Of a stretch of DNA of 14,499 nt, positions 1 to 7,196 are shown one piece after another (position 1 is the first letter of the stretch; the number at the start of each line of letters is the position of its first letter). Below the pieces are notes generated by a model. That model saw only the letters and a list, made by a program, of their open reading frames with translations. It searched no databases and was not told where the DNA came from. Source of the DNA: DASQJJ01 sp964598355 (GTDB lineage: Bacteria; Patescibacteriota; Microgenomatia; Levybacterales; UBA12049); the NCBI GenBank assembly GCA_964598355.1, contig CAZRBN010000033.1, forward strand, positions 1-14,499, given 5' to 3'. Position numbers and translations under genes: made by a program.

Positions 1-53
1 TATAAACAAGTAATAATTTCAAAGAAATTGGAGTTGATGGATCTATTATTTAT

Positions 54-236
54 ATGCAAAAGGGAAGTTATACTTTTTTAGATACACTGCGTACTCTTAG
101 AGTAAAATTTTTGATAAGACTTGCACTAGATCTCAATAAAACACAGATTCCTTTTAAGTTTTTTATTATTCATAGAGTAGTAAAACTTTTTTTGCTCAAT
201 TCCTATACAGCAAATTTGCTACTGAAGAGAGGGTGA
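54..236 (+). CDS. Small hypothetical protein or C-terminal remnant, 60 aa
   Basis: I do not recognise this protein. The frame is open from base 6, just after an in-frame TAA at 3-5, and the only ATG is at 54, so the 16 codons before it can only be coding if a rare start is used or a frameshift lies upstream. Those codons read plausibly as protein (SNNFKEIGVDGSIIY), and the frame as a whole resembles the basic, amphipathic C-terminal tail of a larger enzyme more than a random AT-rich ORF. It carries many Leu/Phe/Lys/Arg residues and no obvious catalytic motif. It ends in TGA at 234-236 and overlaps the stop of the convergent glycosyltransferase by 18 bp, the same arrangement as the other tail-to-tail pairs here. 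It may be a genuine short gene, the broken end of a surface-glycan gene extending to the left, or spurious. Confidence 0.3.
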   Translation: MQKGSYTFLDTLRTLRVKFLIRLALDLNKTQIPFKFFIIHRVVKLFLLNSYTANLLLKRG

Positions 237-1352
237 CGAAATCACTCTCTTATTGATGAGATTTTTTTGCATCACATTTTCAACACCTTCATAAAAATTC
301 TCCCAAGTAAGGTTTTCTTTAACATATCTATATCCTTTTTTCCCTATTTTCATTAAGGTTGCTTTATTTCTATATGCTTTTATAATTTCTTTTGAAAAGT
401 CTTCACTTGTCGGATCTGCAATGAGTGCGATTTTGTTGGGAGATAGGACTTCTGCTGCTCCTGCTTCTGAGGAGACAATACTGACTGTTTGTTGACAGAG
501 AGCCTCAAAAGGTGTTAACCCCCATGTTTGGTCTAATGCTGGAAAACACACAAGAAATGCAGAGTGATACAAATTACGAAGTTGTGGATTGCTGATACTT
601 CCTGTTAAGGTAACATACTTCTCTAGGTGTAATTCATGTATTCTTCTTGTAATACGCTCAAAATCAGGTCCTGTCCCTACTAATACGAGATGAAGGGAGG
701 GAATTTTGGGCAAAACTTGTACCAACACATCAAGTAAAAGGATCTGATTTTTTTGTGGATGTAGTTTTCCCACAGATAGAAGAATTGTTTTGTTGTTATA
801 CTTTTTATCTTTTACTGCTTTGCCTGACCAATAGGTGAAATCTATACCAGGTCGAATAACCGAAGCATTTTTCTGAAATCGTTTTTTTGCTACTTTTTTA
901 TTTTTATTATCTAGCACAATCATTTCATCGGATTGTTTTGCTGAAAATTCTTCAAGAAAGGCTAAGCTCTTGGGCAGCTGTGCTCCTTCATTGTATTCCC
1001 ATAAGATTTTCTTATTGGAAAAGAATTTTCCAATAGCAGCAAAAAAAATACTTGGAAAATTATGGGGAAAAAGGATATCAAAAGAGAATGATAAAAGTGT
1101 TGTCTGTATCAGTAATATAAAAAAACCAATGGTAGCGAGAAAGAGCCTTTGTTGTTGGCAAAAATGAGCAATAAAAGCAGGAGGAGTATAAAACGTTATC
1201 CGTGTATCGATAGTATCCAGAAATTGATTATTTACAAAACAACACGCAATTCCGACTGTGTATCCTTTTTTTACAAAGTAATTTGCAAGACGAAGGATAA
1301 CAAGTTCTCCTCCACCGAGTTGTATAAAAGGATGGATAAGAAGAATTTTCAT
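219..1352 (-). CDS. GT4-family glycosyltransferase (GT-B fold), first acidic residue of the EX7E motif is Gln
   Basis: This is a soluble, probably membrane-associated, retaining glycosyltransferase that should move a sugar from a nucleotide donor to a glycan or lipid-linked acceptor. The N-terminal Rossmann half opens with MKILLIHPFIQLGGGE, the Gly-rich acceptor-side loop typical of GT4. The donor-binding half starts near residue 188 with LLSVGKLHPQKN (192-202), a form of the usual GRL-x-x-x-KG element, followed by VLVGTGPD (223-230). The EX7E region reads QTWGLTPFE (275-283), so the first Glu is Gln275 while Glu283 is kept; Asp274 is adjacent. Its 377 residues are normal for the family. It lies 6 bp downstream of the ColD-like gene on the same strand, so the two probably form a two-gene operon. 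No Shine-Dalgarno sequence precedes the ATG. Donor and acceptor cannot be told from sequence. Confidence 0.9.
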   Translation of the reverse strand: MKILLIHPFIQLGGGELVILRLANYFVKKGYTVGIACCFVNNQFLDTIDTRITFYTPPAFIAHFCQQQRLFLATIGFFILLIQTTLLSFSFDILFPHNFPSIFFAAIGKFFSNKKILWEYNEGAQLPKSLAFLEEFSAKQSDEMIVLDNKNKKVAKKRFQKNASVIRPGIDFTYWSGKAVKDKKYNNKTILLSVGKLHPQKNQILLLDVLVQVLPKIPSLHLVLVGTGPDFERITRRIHELHLEKYVTLTGSISNPQLRNLYHSAFLVCFPALDQTWGLTPFEALCQQTVSIVSSEAGAAEVLSPNKIALIADPTSEDFSKEIIKAYRNKATLMKIGKKGYRYVKENLTWENFYEGVENVMQKNLINKRVISSPSLQ

Positions 1353-1358
1353 ATTGTC

Positions 1359-2528
1359 TTAACTAAAGAGAGAGGTAATAATTTGTTTTTCTTGAGCTGT
1401 AAGATCTGGGTTATTCCCAAAGTATAATCCATTATTGTGAATGTATGTCGCATTGGGAAGGTTGTACGATGTCGCAATATATTTTTTGAAAAAAGGTTGT
1501 TGAGTCATATTTCCTCCAACAATAGGACGAATCTCAACTTTTCCATTGCACTTTTTCACTAGTTTTTCTCTTACTTCGGTACTTTTACAAATTACAGGTA
1601 CAGCAAAATTAGAAACAGTATCTAGATGATCAAAATGAATTGGATAATACTTGTCTGTTTGAGAGTATATTTTTTGGGCAAAGGTAAGAAAATTTTTCTG
1701 GCGTTTTTGGATAATTTGAGGAAGGTATTGCAGTTGTGTATTTCCTAAAAATCCACATATTTCTGTTGGTCGAAGATTATATCCCAAATCATAAAAGGTG
1801 TATCGAGAATAAAAGGTAGAATTTATTTTAAACTGTTTACGTAAACTTGTTTGTTTGGAAAGTTCTAAATTTCTATCCCATCCATGTGCTCGGACAACAG
1901 CTAACATGGTTGCTAATTCTTCGTCATCTGTACAGATTGCCCCGCCTTCAATTGTTGACATGTGGTGTCCTACATAAAATGAAAAGGTTGAGGCAATTCC
2001 AAAGTTTCCAAGTTTTTTTCCTTTATATATTGTTCCGAGAGATTCACAGTTGTCTTCAATAAGAATAATCTTGTTTTTTTTACACAGTTGAGCAATTTCA
2101 TCAATGTCAGCACAAAAACCAAGAAGATTTGTTAGAAATAGTCCTTGTAATCGATGTTTTTTGATGACCTGTGTCACTGTTTTTGATGATACATTTAACG
2201 TATCAAGTTCAACATCAATTGGGATTGGTTTCAACCCTAATTGGAGAAGAGGCATGGCATTGGTTGACCAGGTGACTGCAGAAAAACCAATAGCATCACC
2301 TTTCTTTAACCTACCCAAATTAAGCAGCGATTGAATAATTGCTAGATTTGCACTGCTTCCCGAATTAACAACCAGCGTATGTTTCCGACCTTGCCAAGAA
2401 GAGAAGTTTTTTTCAAAAGCCATACATTCTTTTGAAAAACTAAGGATTGTAGCTGTTTGTAGAAATTTACTTAATTGCTGTTTAGTTTTTTTCTCATTGT
2501 AAAATGTAGATTTGATGAGTGAAATCAT
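1359..2528 (-). CDS. DegT/DnrJ/EryC1-fold PLP sugar enzyme with His replacing the PLP lysine; ColD/RfbH-like 3-dehydratase candidate
   Basis: The fold is that of the sugar aminotransferases. NSGSSANL (55-62) forms the phosphate pocket, ILIEDNCESLG (155-165) carries Asp159 for the pyridine nitrogen, and RAHGWDRNL (213-221) and NLRPTEICGFLG (251-262) follow. In true aminotransferases the strand S-F-Y-x-x-K carries the Schiff-base lysine. Here it reads SFYVGHHMS (183-191), with His188 at the lysine position. From established knowledge, this substitution marks PLP- or PMP-dependent sugar 3-dehydratases such as ColD (GDP-4-keto-6-deoxymannose 3-dehydratase, about the same length) and RfbH/E1. The enzyme therefore probably removes the C3 hydroxyl of a nucleotide-linked 4-keto sugar, a step toward 3-deoxy or 3,6-dideoxy sugars. 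I see no Cys-rich 2Fe-2S motif like that of E1/RfbH, which favours the ColD type. The substrate is inferred. It is first in a minus-strand pair with a GT4 enzyme. Confidence 0.88.
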   Translation of the reverse strand: MISLIKSTFYNEKKTKQQLSKFLQTATILSFSKECMAFEKNFSSWQGRKHTLVVNSGSSANLAIIQSLLNLGRLKKGDAIGFSAVTWSTNAMPLLQLGLKPIPIDVELDTLNVSSKTVTQVIKKHRLQGLFLTNLLGFCADIDEIAQLCKKNKIILIEDNCESLGTIYKGKKLGNFGIASTFSFYVGHHMSTIEGGAICTDDEELATMLAVVRAHGWDRNLELSKQTSLRKQFKINSTFYSRYTFYDLGYNLRPTEICGFLGNTQLQYLPQIIQKRQKNFLTFAQKIYSQTDKYYPIHFDHLDTVSNFAVPVICKSTEVREKLVKKCNGKVEIRPIVGGNMTQQPFFKKYIATSYNLPNATYIHNNGLYFGNNPDLTAQEKQIITSLFS

Positions 2529-2571
2529 AGGATCAATTTAGGATGGCACCTCTCGTATTTTTGCTATGTAG

Positions 2572-2600
2572 AGTATACAATAGTTACAGATATTTGTATA
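2572..2600 (-). promoter_or_regulatory. Candidate promoter for the ColD-like/GT4 pair
   Basis: On the minus strand, TATACA (2600-2595) and TATACT (2577-2572) are separated by 17 bp, a sigma70-like arrangement with a weak -35 and a good -10. The expected transcript start near 2565 would leave a leader of about 37 nt. No Shine-Dalgarno sequence is near the ATG; a GAGGTG lies too far upstream. Confidence 0.35.
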
Positions 2601-2665
2601 GTAATTGAGCCCGGAGTATAGGAGGAGGAATGTGTATGTCCCATAGAAATAGATAGTATGATTAC

Positions 2666-2694
2666 TTGCAATATGAGTGTACTTTCTGTATATA
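2666..2694 (+). promoter_or_regulatory. Candidate promoter of the plus-strand glycosyltransferase operon
   Basis: TTGCAA (2666-2671) and TATATA (2689-2694) are separated by exactly 17 bp. A start near 2701 gives a leader of about 28 nt ahead of the ATG at 2729. The leader has only a weak purine stretch (AAAAGA) before the start codon. It is the best promoter match in the divergent region. Confidence 0.5.
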
Positions 2695-2728
2695 AAAAGA
2701 AGGCCAGTTTGCTTATTGTGACAAAAGA

Positions 2729-3862
2729 ATGAAAAAAAAGATTGCAATTATACGAGGGAAATTTCTCAATGCATATGAAATGCAGTTGTTTGAGCCACTA
2801 GCTAGCAAGTTTGACATAACTGCTTTTGGATCTTTGTCTCCATATCATGAACAATTTGCTTTTCCAGTTGTAAAACTCCCAAGTCCTATGGATGTACCTG
2901 AATTTCCCAAAAAAATGTCAGTCGTTAACAGACTTTTTATTGATGCTCATTACTTGTATGGTCTTGAAGAAAGATTAAAAGGTTTTGATATTGTCCATAG
3001 TGCAGAAACATATTTTCACTATACCCAGCAGGCAATTACTGCAAAAAAGAAAGGATATATAAAAAAGGTTATTGCAACTGTTTTGGAGAATATACCTTTT
3101 AATAGCGAAGGAATTAGAGGAAGAGTAGCGTTTAAAAAGAATGCCAGAGAAAACCTAGACCATATAATTGCACTAACCCAACGAACTAAGGAAACATTAC
3201 TACTTGAGGGAGCGGATGAAAAAAAGATAACCGTTATTAGTCATGGCATTAACACTGATATTTTTTATCCTCGAAATGACTTTTTTAAAACAATTAGTAC
3301 AAATAAAAAAGATTTTACAATTTTATTTACTGGAAGACTGGAAGTCTATAAAGGAGTCTATGAAATTCTCTATGCCGCTACATTACTCATTGAAGAACTA
3401 CAAGGATTTCATCTTACTTTTCGATTTGTTGGAAATGGTTCTGAAAAAAATGCTTTGGAATCGCTTGCAAAAAAATTAAGAATAGCAAAACACGTAGAGT
3501 TTCAAGAAGTAGCCTACGACAACATGCCGGATGAGTATAGAAAAGCAGACCTTTTTTGGGCACCAAGCAAACCAACGCGTACATATCAAGAACAATACTG
3601 TACTGCATTGCTTGAGGCACAGGCAACGGGACTTCCTATTGTGACCACCTTTAGTGGGGGAATACCTGAAAATATAGGAGATGCCGGGGTTATCGTAGGA
3701 CCTGGAGATTTTCATTCATTGAAGGAGGCAATGAAAGCATTTATTCTATCTCCGCAAAAACGGTTAGTCTATGCAAAAAAAGCACGTGAAAGAGCAGAGA
3801 AAGTTCATAATGTGCAAGTGTTATCGAAAAAAATAGATGTGTTATATCAATCATTACTATGA
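2729..3862 (+). CDS. GT4-family glycosyltransferase (GT-B fold)
   Basis: A 377-residue retaining glycosyltransferase and first gene of the plus-strand operon. The N-terminal half (about 1-185) is the acceptor domain. The donor domain begins with ILFTGRLEVYKGV (198-210), carrying Arg203 and Lys208, which bind the donor diphosphate in the family. VGNGSEK (234-240) is the Gly-rich turn. EQYCTALLE (288-296) is a complete EX7E motif, with TGLPIVTTFSGGIPE (300-314) after it. All key elements are intact, unlike the GT4 gene on the other strand. There is no signal peptide or membrane span, so it should work at the cytoplasmic face. Its stop overlaps the next start as ATGA (3859-3862), so translation of the two is probably coupled. 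Sugar and acceptor are not predictable. Confidence 0.93.
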   Translation: MKKKIAIIRGKFLNAYEMQLFEPLASKFDITAFGSLSPYHEQFAFPVVKLPSPMDVPEFPKKMSVVNRLFIDAHYLYGLEERLKGFDIVHSAETYFHYTQQAITAKKKGYIKKVIATVLENIPFNSEGIRGRVAFKKNARENLDHIIALTQRTKETLLLEGADEKKITVISHGINTDIFYPRNDFFKTISTNKKDFTILFTGRLEVYKGVYEILYAATLLIEELQGFHLTFRFVGNGSEKNALESLAKKLRIAKHVEFQEVAYDNMPDEYRKADLFWAPSKPTRTYQEQYCTALLEAQATGLPIVTTFSGGIPENIGDAGVIVGPGDFHSLKEAMKAFILSPQKRLVYAKKARERAEKVHNVQVLSKKIDVLYQSLL

Positions 3863-5463
3863 AAAAAATTCTAAAAATTTTGTTGCCGACAATTATTATT
3901 GGAATATTTTTACTGATATCTTTTATTACTGCATTTCGAGAATCGCTGACTTTTGACGAATTGGTTAATATTCAGGAAGGAAAAAATGCATGGCTTCATC
4001 AGACATATAATATAGAACTATACCATCCCCCTTTGGCAAAAGTACTTCAAACAGCTCCAATTGTATTAGTAGAAAATGGACTGCATACACATCTTTCTCA
4101 AATTGATGAAAAAAATATTGGGAGAAGTGTCGTTATTTGTATGGGAGTAACACTTCTTCTTGTCTTATTTTTTGTAGTACAAAGCTATTTTGGATACTGG
4201 CAGGCAATATGTGCTCTTACTCTTCTTGCATTTGAGCCAAACACGTTAGCATTCAGTCATATTATTAATACAGATGCTTTAGCAGATCTTATGATTTGTA
4301 TTTGTTATGTGTTACTCTTATCTTTACTTCTAAAACCTTCAATAAAGAAAGCAGTCTTTTTTGCAATTTCTGTTGGCCTTGGACTTTCTTCAAAAATGTC
4401 ATTCGATAGTTTTTTTCTTTTTTCTGCATTAGGACTTGTCGTATACGTAAAAAGGCTGCAGACACTTCAATTTTTATGGAATAAAAAATATTATTTATTT
4501 TTTCTTATGGGCACATCACTTCTCGTTATTTGGGCAACGTATTTTTTTCACTTTAGTGTTATTGTGAAAGAAAGAAAGGATGAAAGTAGATTTTCGGCAA
4601 GGTTATTGGCATCTGCAAAAATGCATCACAACCAGCTCTTGATGAATGGGATTACTATAGCAGAACACCAAAAATTTCCTTTAGGAGATTACATAGCATT
4701 ATATAAAAATGTTGCATTGGCAAAAGCAAGTCCAAATTGTTTTTTTCTTGGAAATTACTACCCAAAGTGTTATTGGTACTTCATGCCTACAATATTTTTT
4801 CTCAAGACTCCAATAGCTTTCCTTCTTTTTTTGATAGGAGGTATATATGTGCTGCTTACCTTACATAAAAAGAGAGAGAAGTATGTTTATTTTTTTATAC
4901 CTTTTGCTGTTATTTTTATTCATGCTGCACTCAGTGGCGCTTTTCCGCTTAATCGGTATATGTTGCCTCTGTACCCTTTTGCTGCAATCGTGGGAAGTTA
5001 TAGCATACAGCTTTTTTCTAAACGAATTTTTGTAGGATTTGCTGGTATCCTTCTTCTATGGTATGTTACCTGTTTTTTCCAAACGTTTCCTCATTATCTT
5101 TCCTATGCCAATGAATTAACTGGGTATAAAAATAAACACTATCTTTTATTTCGTGATTCTAATTATGATTGGGGACAAAGTCTATCTGACGTTGCTGCAT
5201 ATGCAAAAAAAGAAGAAGTAGGTATTTTACATTTATCCTACTTTGGACGTGACAACGGCGATTTGTATGGACTGAAAAGTGATAGATCGTATGGAAGCTA
5301 TAAATTTCCTGAAATTTGTGCTTTTCATACGATTCCTTTAGCAGATGTTGGTAAAGAAATAACACTTATGAGTATTACTAACTGGTATGATTGTGGGTAT
5401 TATAAAATGCCACAATATAAAAACCCAAAAGGGATAGTAAGCGATTCATTCTTACTTTTTTAA
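3859..5463 (+). CDS. GT-C membrane glycosyltransferase (ArnT/PMT-like, polyprenyl-phosphate-sugar dependent)
   Basis: A polytopic membrane enzyme of 534 residues that should use a polyprenyl-phosphate-linked sugar on the outer face. The first span covers about 6-26. The first external loop has the catalytic acidic pair in LTFDELVNIQEG (30-41: Asp33, Glu34), followed by YHPPLAK (55-61), a loop typical of this family. PNTLAFSHIINTDALAD (127-143) carries the second conserved acidic region (Asp139). Many spans follow, including roughly 92-108, 146-158, 165-200, 212-232, 312-334, 343-360 and 368-408. The C-terminal soluble part contains DSNYDWGQ (433-440) and YFGRDNGDLYG (461-471), strongly characteristic of bacterial phospholipid-carrier-dependent glycosyltransferases. 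It could glycosylate a protein, a lipid or a growing glycan. It is coupled to the upstream GT4 gene by ATGA and leaves only 1 nt before the next start. Confidence 0.9.
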   Translation: MKKILKILLPTIIIGIFLLISFITAFRESLTFDELVNIQEGKNAWLHQTYNIELYHPPLAKVLQTAPIVLVENGLHTHLSQIDEKNIGRSVVICMGVTLLLVLFFVVQSYFGYWQAICALTLLAFEPNTLAFSHIINTDALADLMICICYVLLLSLLLKPSIKKAVFFAISVGLGLSSKMSFDSFFLFSALGLVVYVKRLQTLQFLWNKKYYLFFLMGTSLLVIWATYFFHFSVIVKERKDESRFSARLLASAKMHHNQLLMNGITIAEHQKFPLGDYIALYKNVALAKASPNCFFLGNYYPKCYWYFMPTIFFLKTPIAFLLFLIGGIYVLLTLHKKREKYVYFFIPFAVIFIHAALSGAFPLNRYMLPLYPFAAIVGSYSIQLFSKRIFVGFAGILLLWYVTCFFQTFPHYLSYANELTGYKNKHYLLFRDSNYDWGQSLSDVAAYAKKEEVGILHLSYFGRDNGDLYGLKSDRSYGSYKFPEICAFHTIPLADVGKEITLMSITNWYDCGYYKMPQYKNPKGIVSDSFLLF

Positions 5464-5464
5464 A

Positions 5465-6301
5465 ATGAAAGTGTCAATCATTATTTTACATTTTGGAGAT
5501 CTACTGGTAACTCGAAATTGTGTTGATAGTTTGTATTCCCAGGAAACATACGCGTTTTCTTTGATTGTTGTAAACAATATGCCTCTGCCAATTACCCAAA
5601 GTGATTTTCCAAAGAAGAATATAGAAATTATCAATAATAAAAAAAATTTAGGATTTTCGGGAGGAGTGAATGTTGGAATTCGTCATGCTCTCTCGCAAAA
5701 AGCAGATGCAATAATGCTTCTCAATAACGATACAATACTTGAAAAACCCATTCTTAAAAAATTAGTTGAAACCCTTTTTAAAAATCAAACAGTAGGGATC
5801 GTGGCCCCTGCATTAGAATTTAAGAAGCATGGGAAAACGTTCTATGATATTGGAGGCTCGGTGAATGCCTTCGGGAAGACATCACATAGAGAAGTCCTTA
5901 GTACCACGCCATATTCGACAAACTCTGTTACGTATGTTTCAGGGTGTTGTATGCTTATTAAGCCAGAAGTGTTTGAGAAAATAGGGTCTTTTGATGACAA
6001 CTTCTTTCTTTACTACGAAGATGTTGATTTTTGCCTTCGGGCAAAAAAAGCCGGATTTGGTATAAAAGTTATCCCTTCTGTTTCTCTGTATCACGAATTG
6101 AGTAAGTCATCAGGAAGGCTTTCTAGATTATCCATATATCATCAAATACGAAGCGCATTGCTCTTTGGTAAGAAGCACTATAACTCTTCTCCAAACAGAA
6201 TTCTACAGATGTTATTTGTTATATTTCAAACACTGATATTTCTTAAAGCTAGTCCTAAGAATACCGTATTTGCCTTGGATGCATGGGCAGCAGCATTCTA
6301 G
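5465..6301 (+). CDS. GT2-family glycosyltransferase, rhamnosyltransferase-like
   Basis: An inverting GT-A glycosyltransferase of 278 residues. SIIILHFG (4-11) opens the nucleotide-binding fold. NKKNLGFSGGVNVGI (58-72) is the classic loop of the WcaA/RfbN-type GT2 subfamily. LLNNDT (85-90) holds the metal/donor DxD-like site, SGCCMLI (159-165) follows, and FLYYEDVDFCLR (181-192) provides the catalytic acidic pair around Glu185-Asp186. The C-terminal tail (about 225-278) is amphipathic and hydrophobic, probably for membrane association. The ATG lies 1 nt after the upstream stop, so translation is most likely coupled. Enzymes of this subfamily often transfer rhamnose or other deoxy-hexoses, which would fit a locus that also has a deoxy-sugar enzyme, but the sugar is inference. 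Confidence 0.92.
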   Translation: MKVSIIILHFGDLLVTRNCVDSLYSQETYAFSLIVVNNMPLPITQSDFPKKNIEIINNKKNLGFSGGVNVGIRHALSQKADAIMLLNNDTILEKPILKKLVETLFKNQTVGIVAPALEFKKHGKTFYDIGGSVNAFGKTSHREVLSTTPYSTNSVTYVSGCCMLIKPEVFEKIGSFDDNFFLYYEDVDFCLRAKKAGFGIKVIPSVSLYHELSKSSGRLSRLSIYHQIRSALLFGKKHYNSSPNRILQMLFVIFQTLIFLKASPKNTVFALDAWAAAF

Positions 6302-6336
6302 CATCTTTTTATTATTTCTATTAGAATTAAAGTATC

Positions 6337-7107
6337 ATGCTTACTACAATTGTTTTGACAAAAAACTCAGAGAAGGAAATTGAAAAATGTCTTCATACAC
6401 TCAGATTTAGTGACGAGATTCTTGTTATTGACGATGATTCTTCAGATAAAACAGTTGCATTTGCCAAAAAATTAGGCGCTCGTATTATCACTCACTCACT
6501 TGCTAATGACTTTGCTAAACAGCGTAACTTTGCTTTAGAGCACGCAAAAGGAGATTGGGTACTTTTTGTCGATAGTGATGAAGTTGTATCTGATGCCCTT
6601 GCATCAGAAATAGAATCAAGAATTAAGCGACCCTTCCGTCCCGAATCGGGAAATCAAGAAGTAAGCGAAAATGGATATTTTGTGCAAAGAAGAGACTATA
6701 TGTGGGGAAAAGAAATATTCCATGGAGAAAATGGGTCTACCCTCCTGCTTCGCCTAGCAAAAAAAGACGCTGGAAGATGGGAAGGAAAAGTACATGAAGT
6801 CTGGCAGATAAAAGGAAATGTAGGTCTGTTAGGCAATACGCTTCACCATTATCCTCATCCGACACTGACAGAATTCTTAACCGATATTAATAGGTATACG
6901 ACGATTCGTGCTGAAGAATTGTATACAAAAGGCGTAAGAACCTCTTGGTACCATGTCCTTCTCTATCCAAAAGCAAAGTTTGTACAAAATTATATAATAA
7001 AAATGGGGTTTTTAGATGGTACAATAGGGTTTATACTAGCGATGCTCATGAGTCTTCATTCATTTTTAGTACGAGGGAAATTATGGCAATTACAAAAAAA
7101 CAATTAA
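6337..7107 (+). CDS. GT2-family glycosyltransferase, WaaE/KdtX-like
   Basis: A 256-residue glycosyltransferase of the WaaE-type GT2 subfamily, which in other bacteria adds glucose or heptose to a lipopolysaccharide core. The start MLTTIVLTKNSE is standard. VIDDDSSDKT (30-39), KQRNFAL (61-67) and FVDSDE (77-82, the metal-binding DxD) lie in the expected order. RWEGKVHE (147-154) is the acceptor-side signature of this group. The tail GFLDGTIGFILAMLMSLHSF (224-243) is the usual hydrophobic C-terminal segment that seats the enzyme on the membrane. A 35-bp gap precedes it, the longest inside the operon; TAGAAT at 6322-6327 is a weak -10 candidate there. It overlaps the following 37-codon ORF by 25 bp. 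Confidence 0.92.
   Translation: MLTTIVLTKNSEKEIEKCLHTLRFSDEILVIDDDSSDKTVAFAKKLGARIITHSLANDFAKQRNFALEHAKGDWVLFVDSDEVVSDALASEIESRIKRPFRPESGNQEVSENGYFVQRRDYMWGKEIFHGENGSTLLLRLAKKDAGRWEGKVHEVWQIKGNVGLLGNTLHHYPHPTLTEFLTDINRYTTIRAEELYTKGVRTSWYHVLLYPKAKFVQNYIIKMGFLDGTIGFILAMLMSLHSFLVRGKLWQLQKNN
7074..7091 (+). promoter_or_regulatory. Translation-initiation motif, copy 1 of an 18-bp near-identical pair
   Basis: AGGGAAATTATGGCAATT contains a short purine Shine-Dalgarno-like run (AGGGA), a 4-nt spacer and the ATG of the 37-codon ORF at 7083. The same bases encode the C-terminal GKLWQL of the upstream GT2 enzyme. It matches 8758-8775 with one difference. Confidence 0.5.
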
Positions 7108-7196
7108 TACAGGTAGCACTCGTTGTGTGGTTTTTTCTTATCCTAGTTAATTACGTGCTCTTTTTGCTTTGTCGAGGACATATATGTTTGCATTAG
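7083..7196 (+). CDS. 37-residue membrane ORF; small protein, or displaced first membrane helix of the next gene
   Basis: The product MAITKKQLIQVALVVWFFLI (first 20 of 37 residues) is one basic N-terminus plus one transmembrane helix (about residues 8-30). I recognise no family for it alone. Two facts favour real translation: its ATG sits in a start context nearly identical to that of the O-antigen ligase-like gene at 8767, and it overlaps its neighbours in a chain, 25 bp with the GT2 gene and 13 bp with the GT-C gene. Members of the downstream GT-C family usually begin with a helix of just this kind before the AL-x-F-x-x-G-x helix. The ORF may therefore be the true first helix, separated by a one-base change near the T run at 7161-7165. 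The SD-preceded ATG at 7184 argues the other way. Confidence 0.45.
   Translation: MAITKKQLIQVALVVWFFLILVNYVLFLLCRGHICLH
7174..7178 (+). promoter_or_regulatory. Shine-Dalgarno site deciding the start of the second GT-C gene
   Basis: GAGGA followed by 5 nt (CATAT) and ATG at 7184. This is the best ribosome-binding site in the operon and favours 7184 over the in-frame TTG at 7169, which has none. Confidence 0.55.

Noticed and set aside
1359..2528. Ordinary sugar aminotransferase
   Set aside because: The Schiff-base lysine position is His188 with an adjacent His189; without the lysine a normal transamination cycle is not expected.
2538..2747. 69-codon minus-strand ORF in the divergent intergenic region
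   Set aside because: Tyr/Ile/Phe/Cys-rich translation of AT-rich promoter DNA; it covers both candidate promoters and runs into the start of the GT4 gene.
7158..7175. Programmed -1 ribosomal frameshift joining the 37-codon ORF to the GT-C gene
   Set aside because: The T run reads CTC TTT TTG in the first frame, which is not a proper X-XXY-YYZ slippery heptamer, and I see no strong hairpin after it. A plain indel or separate genes explain it better.
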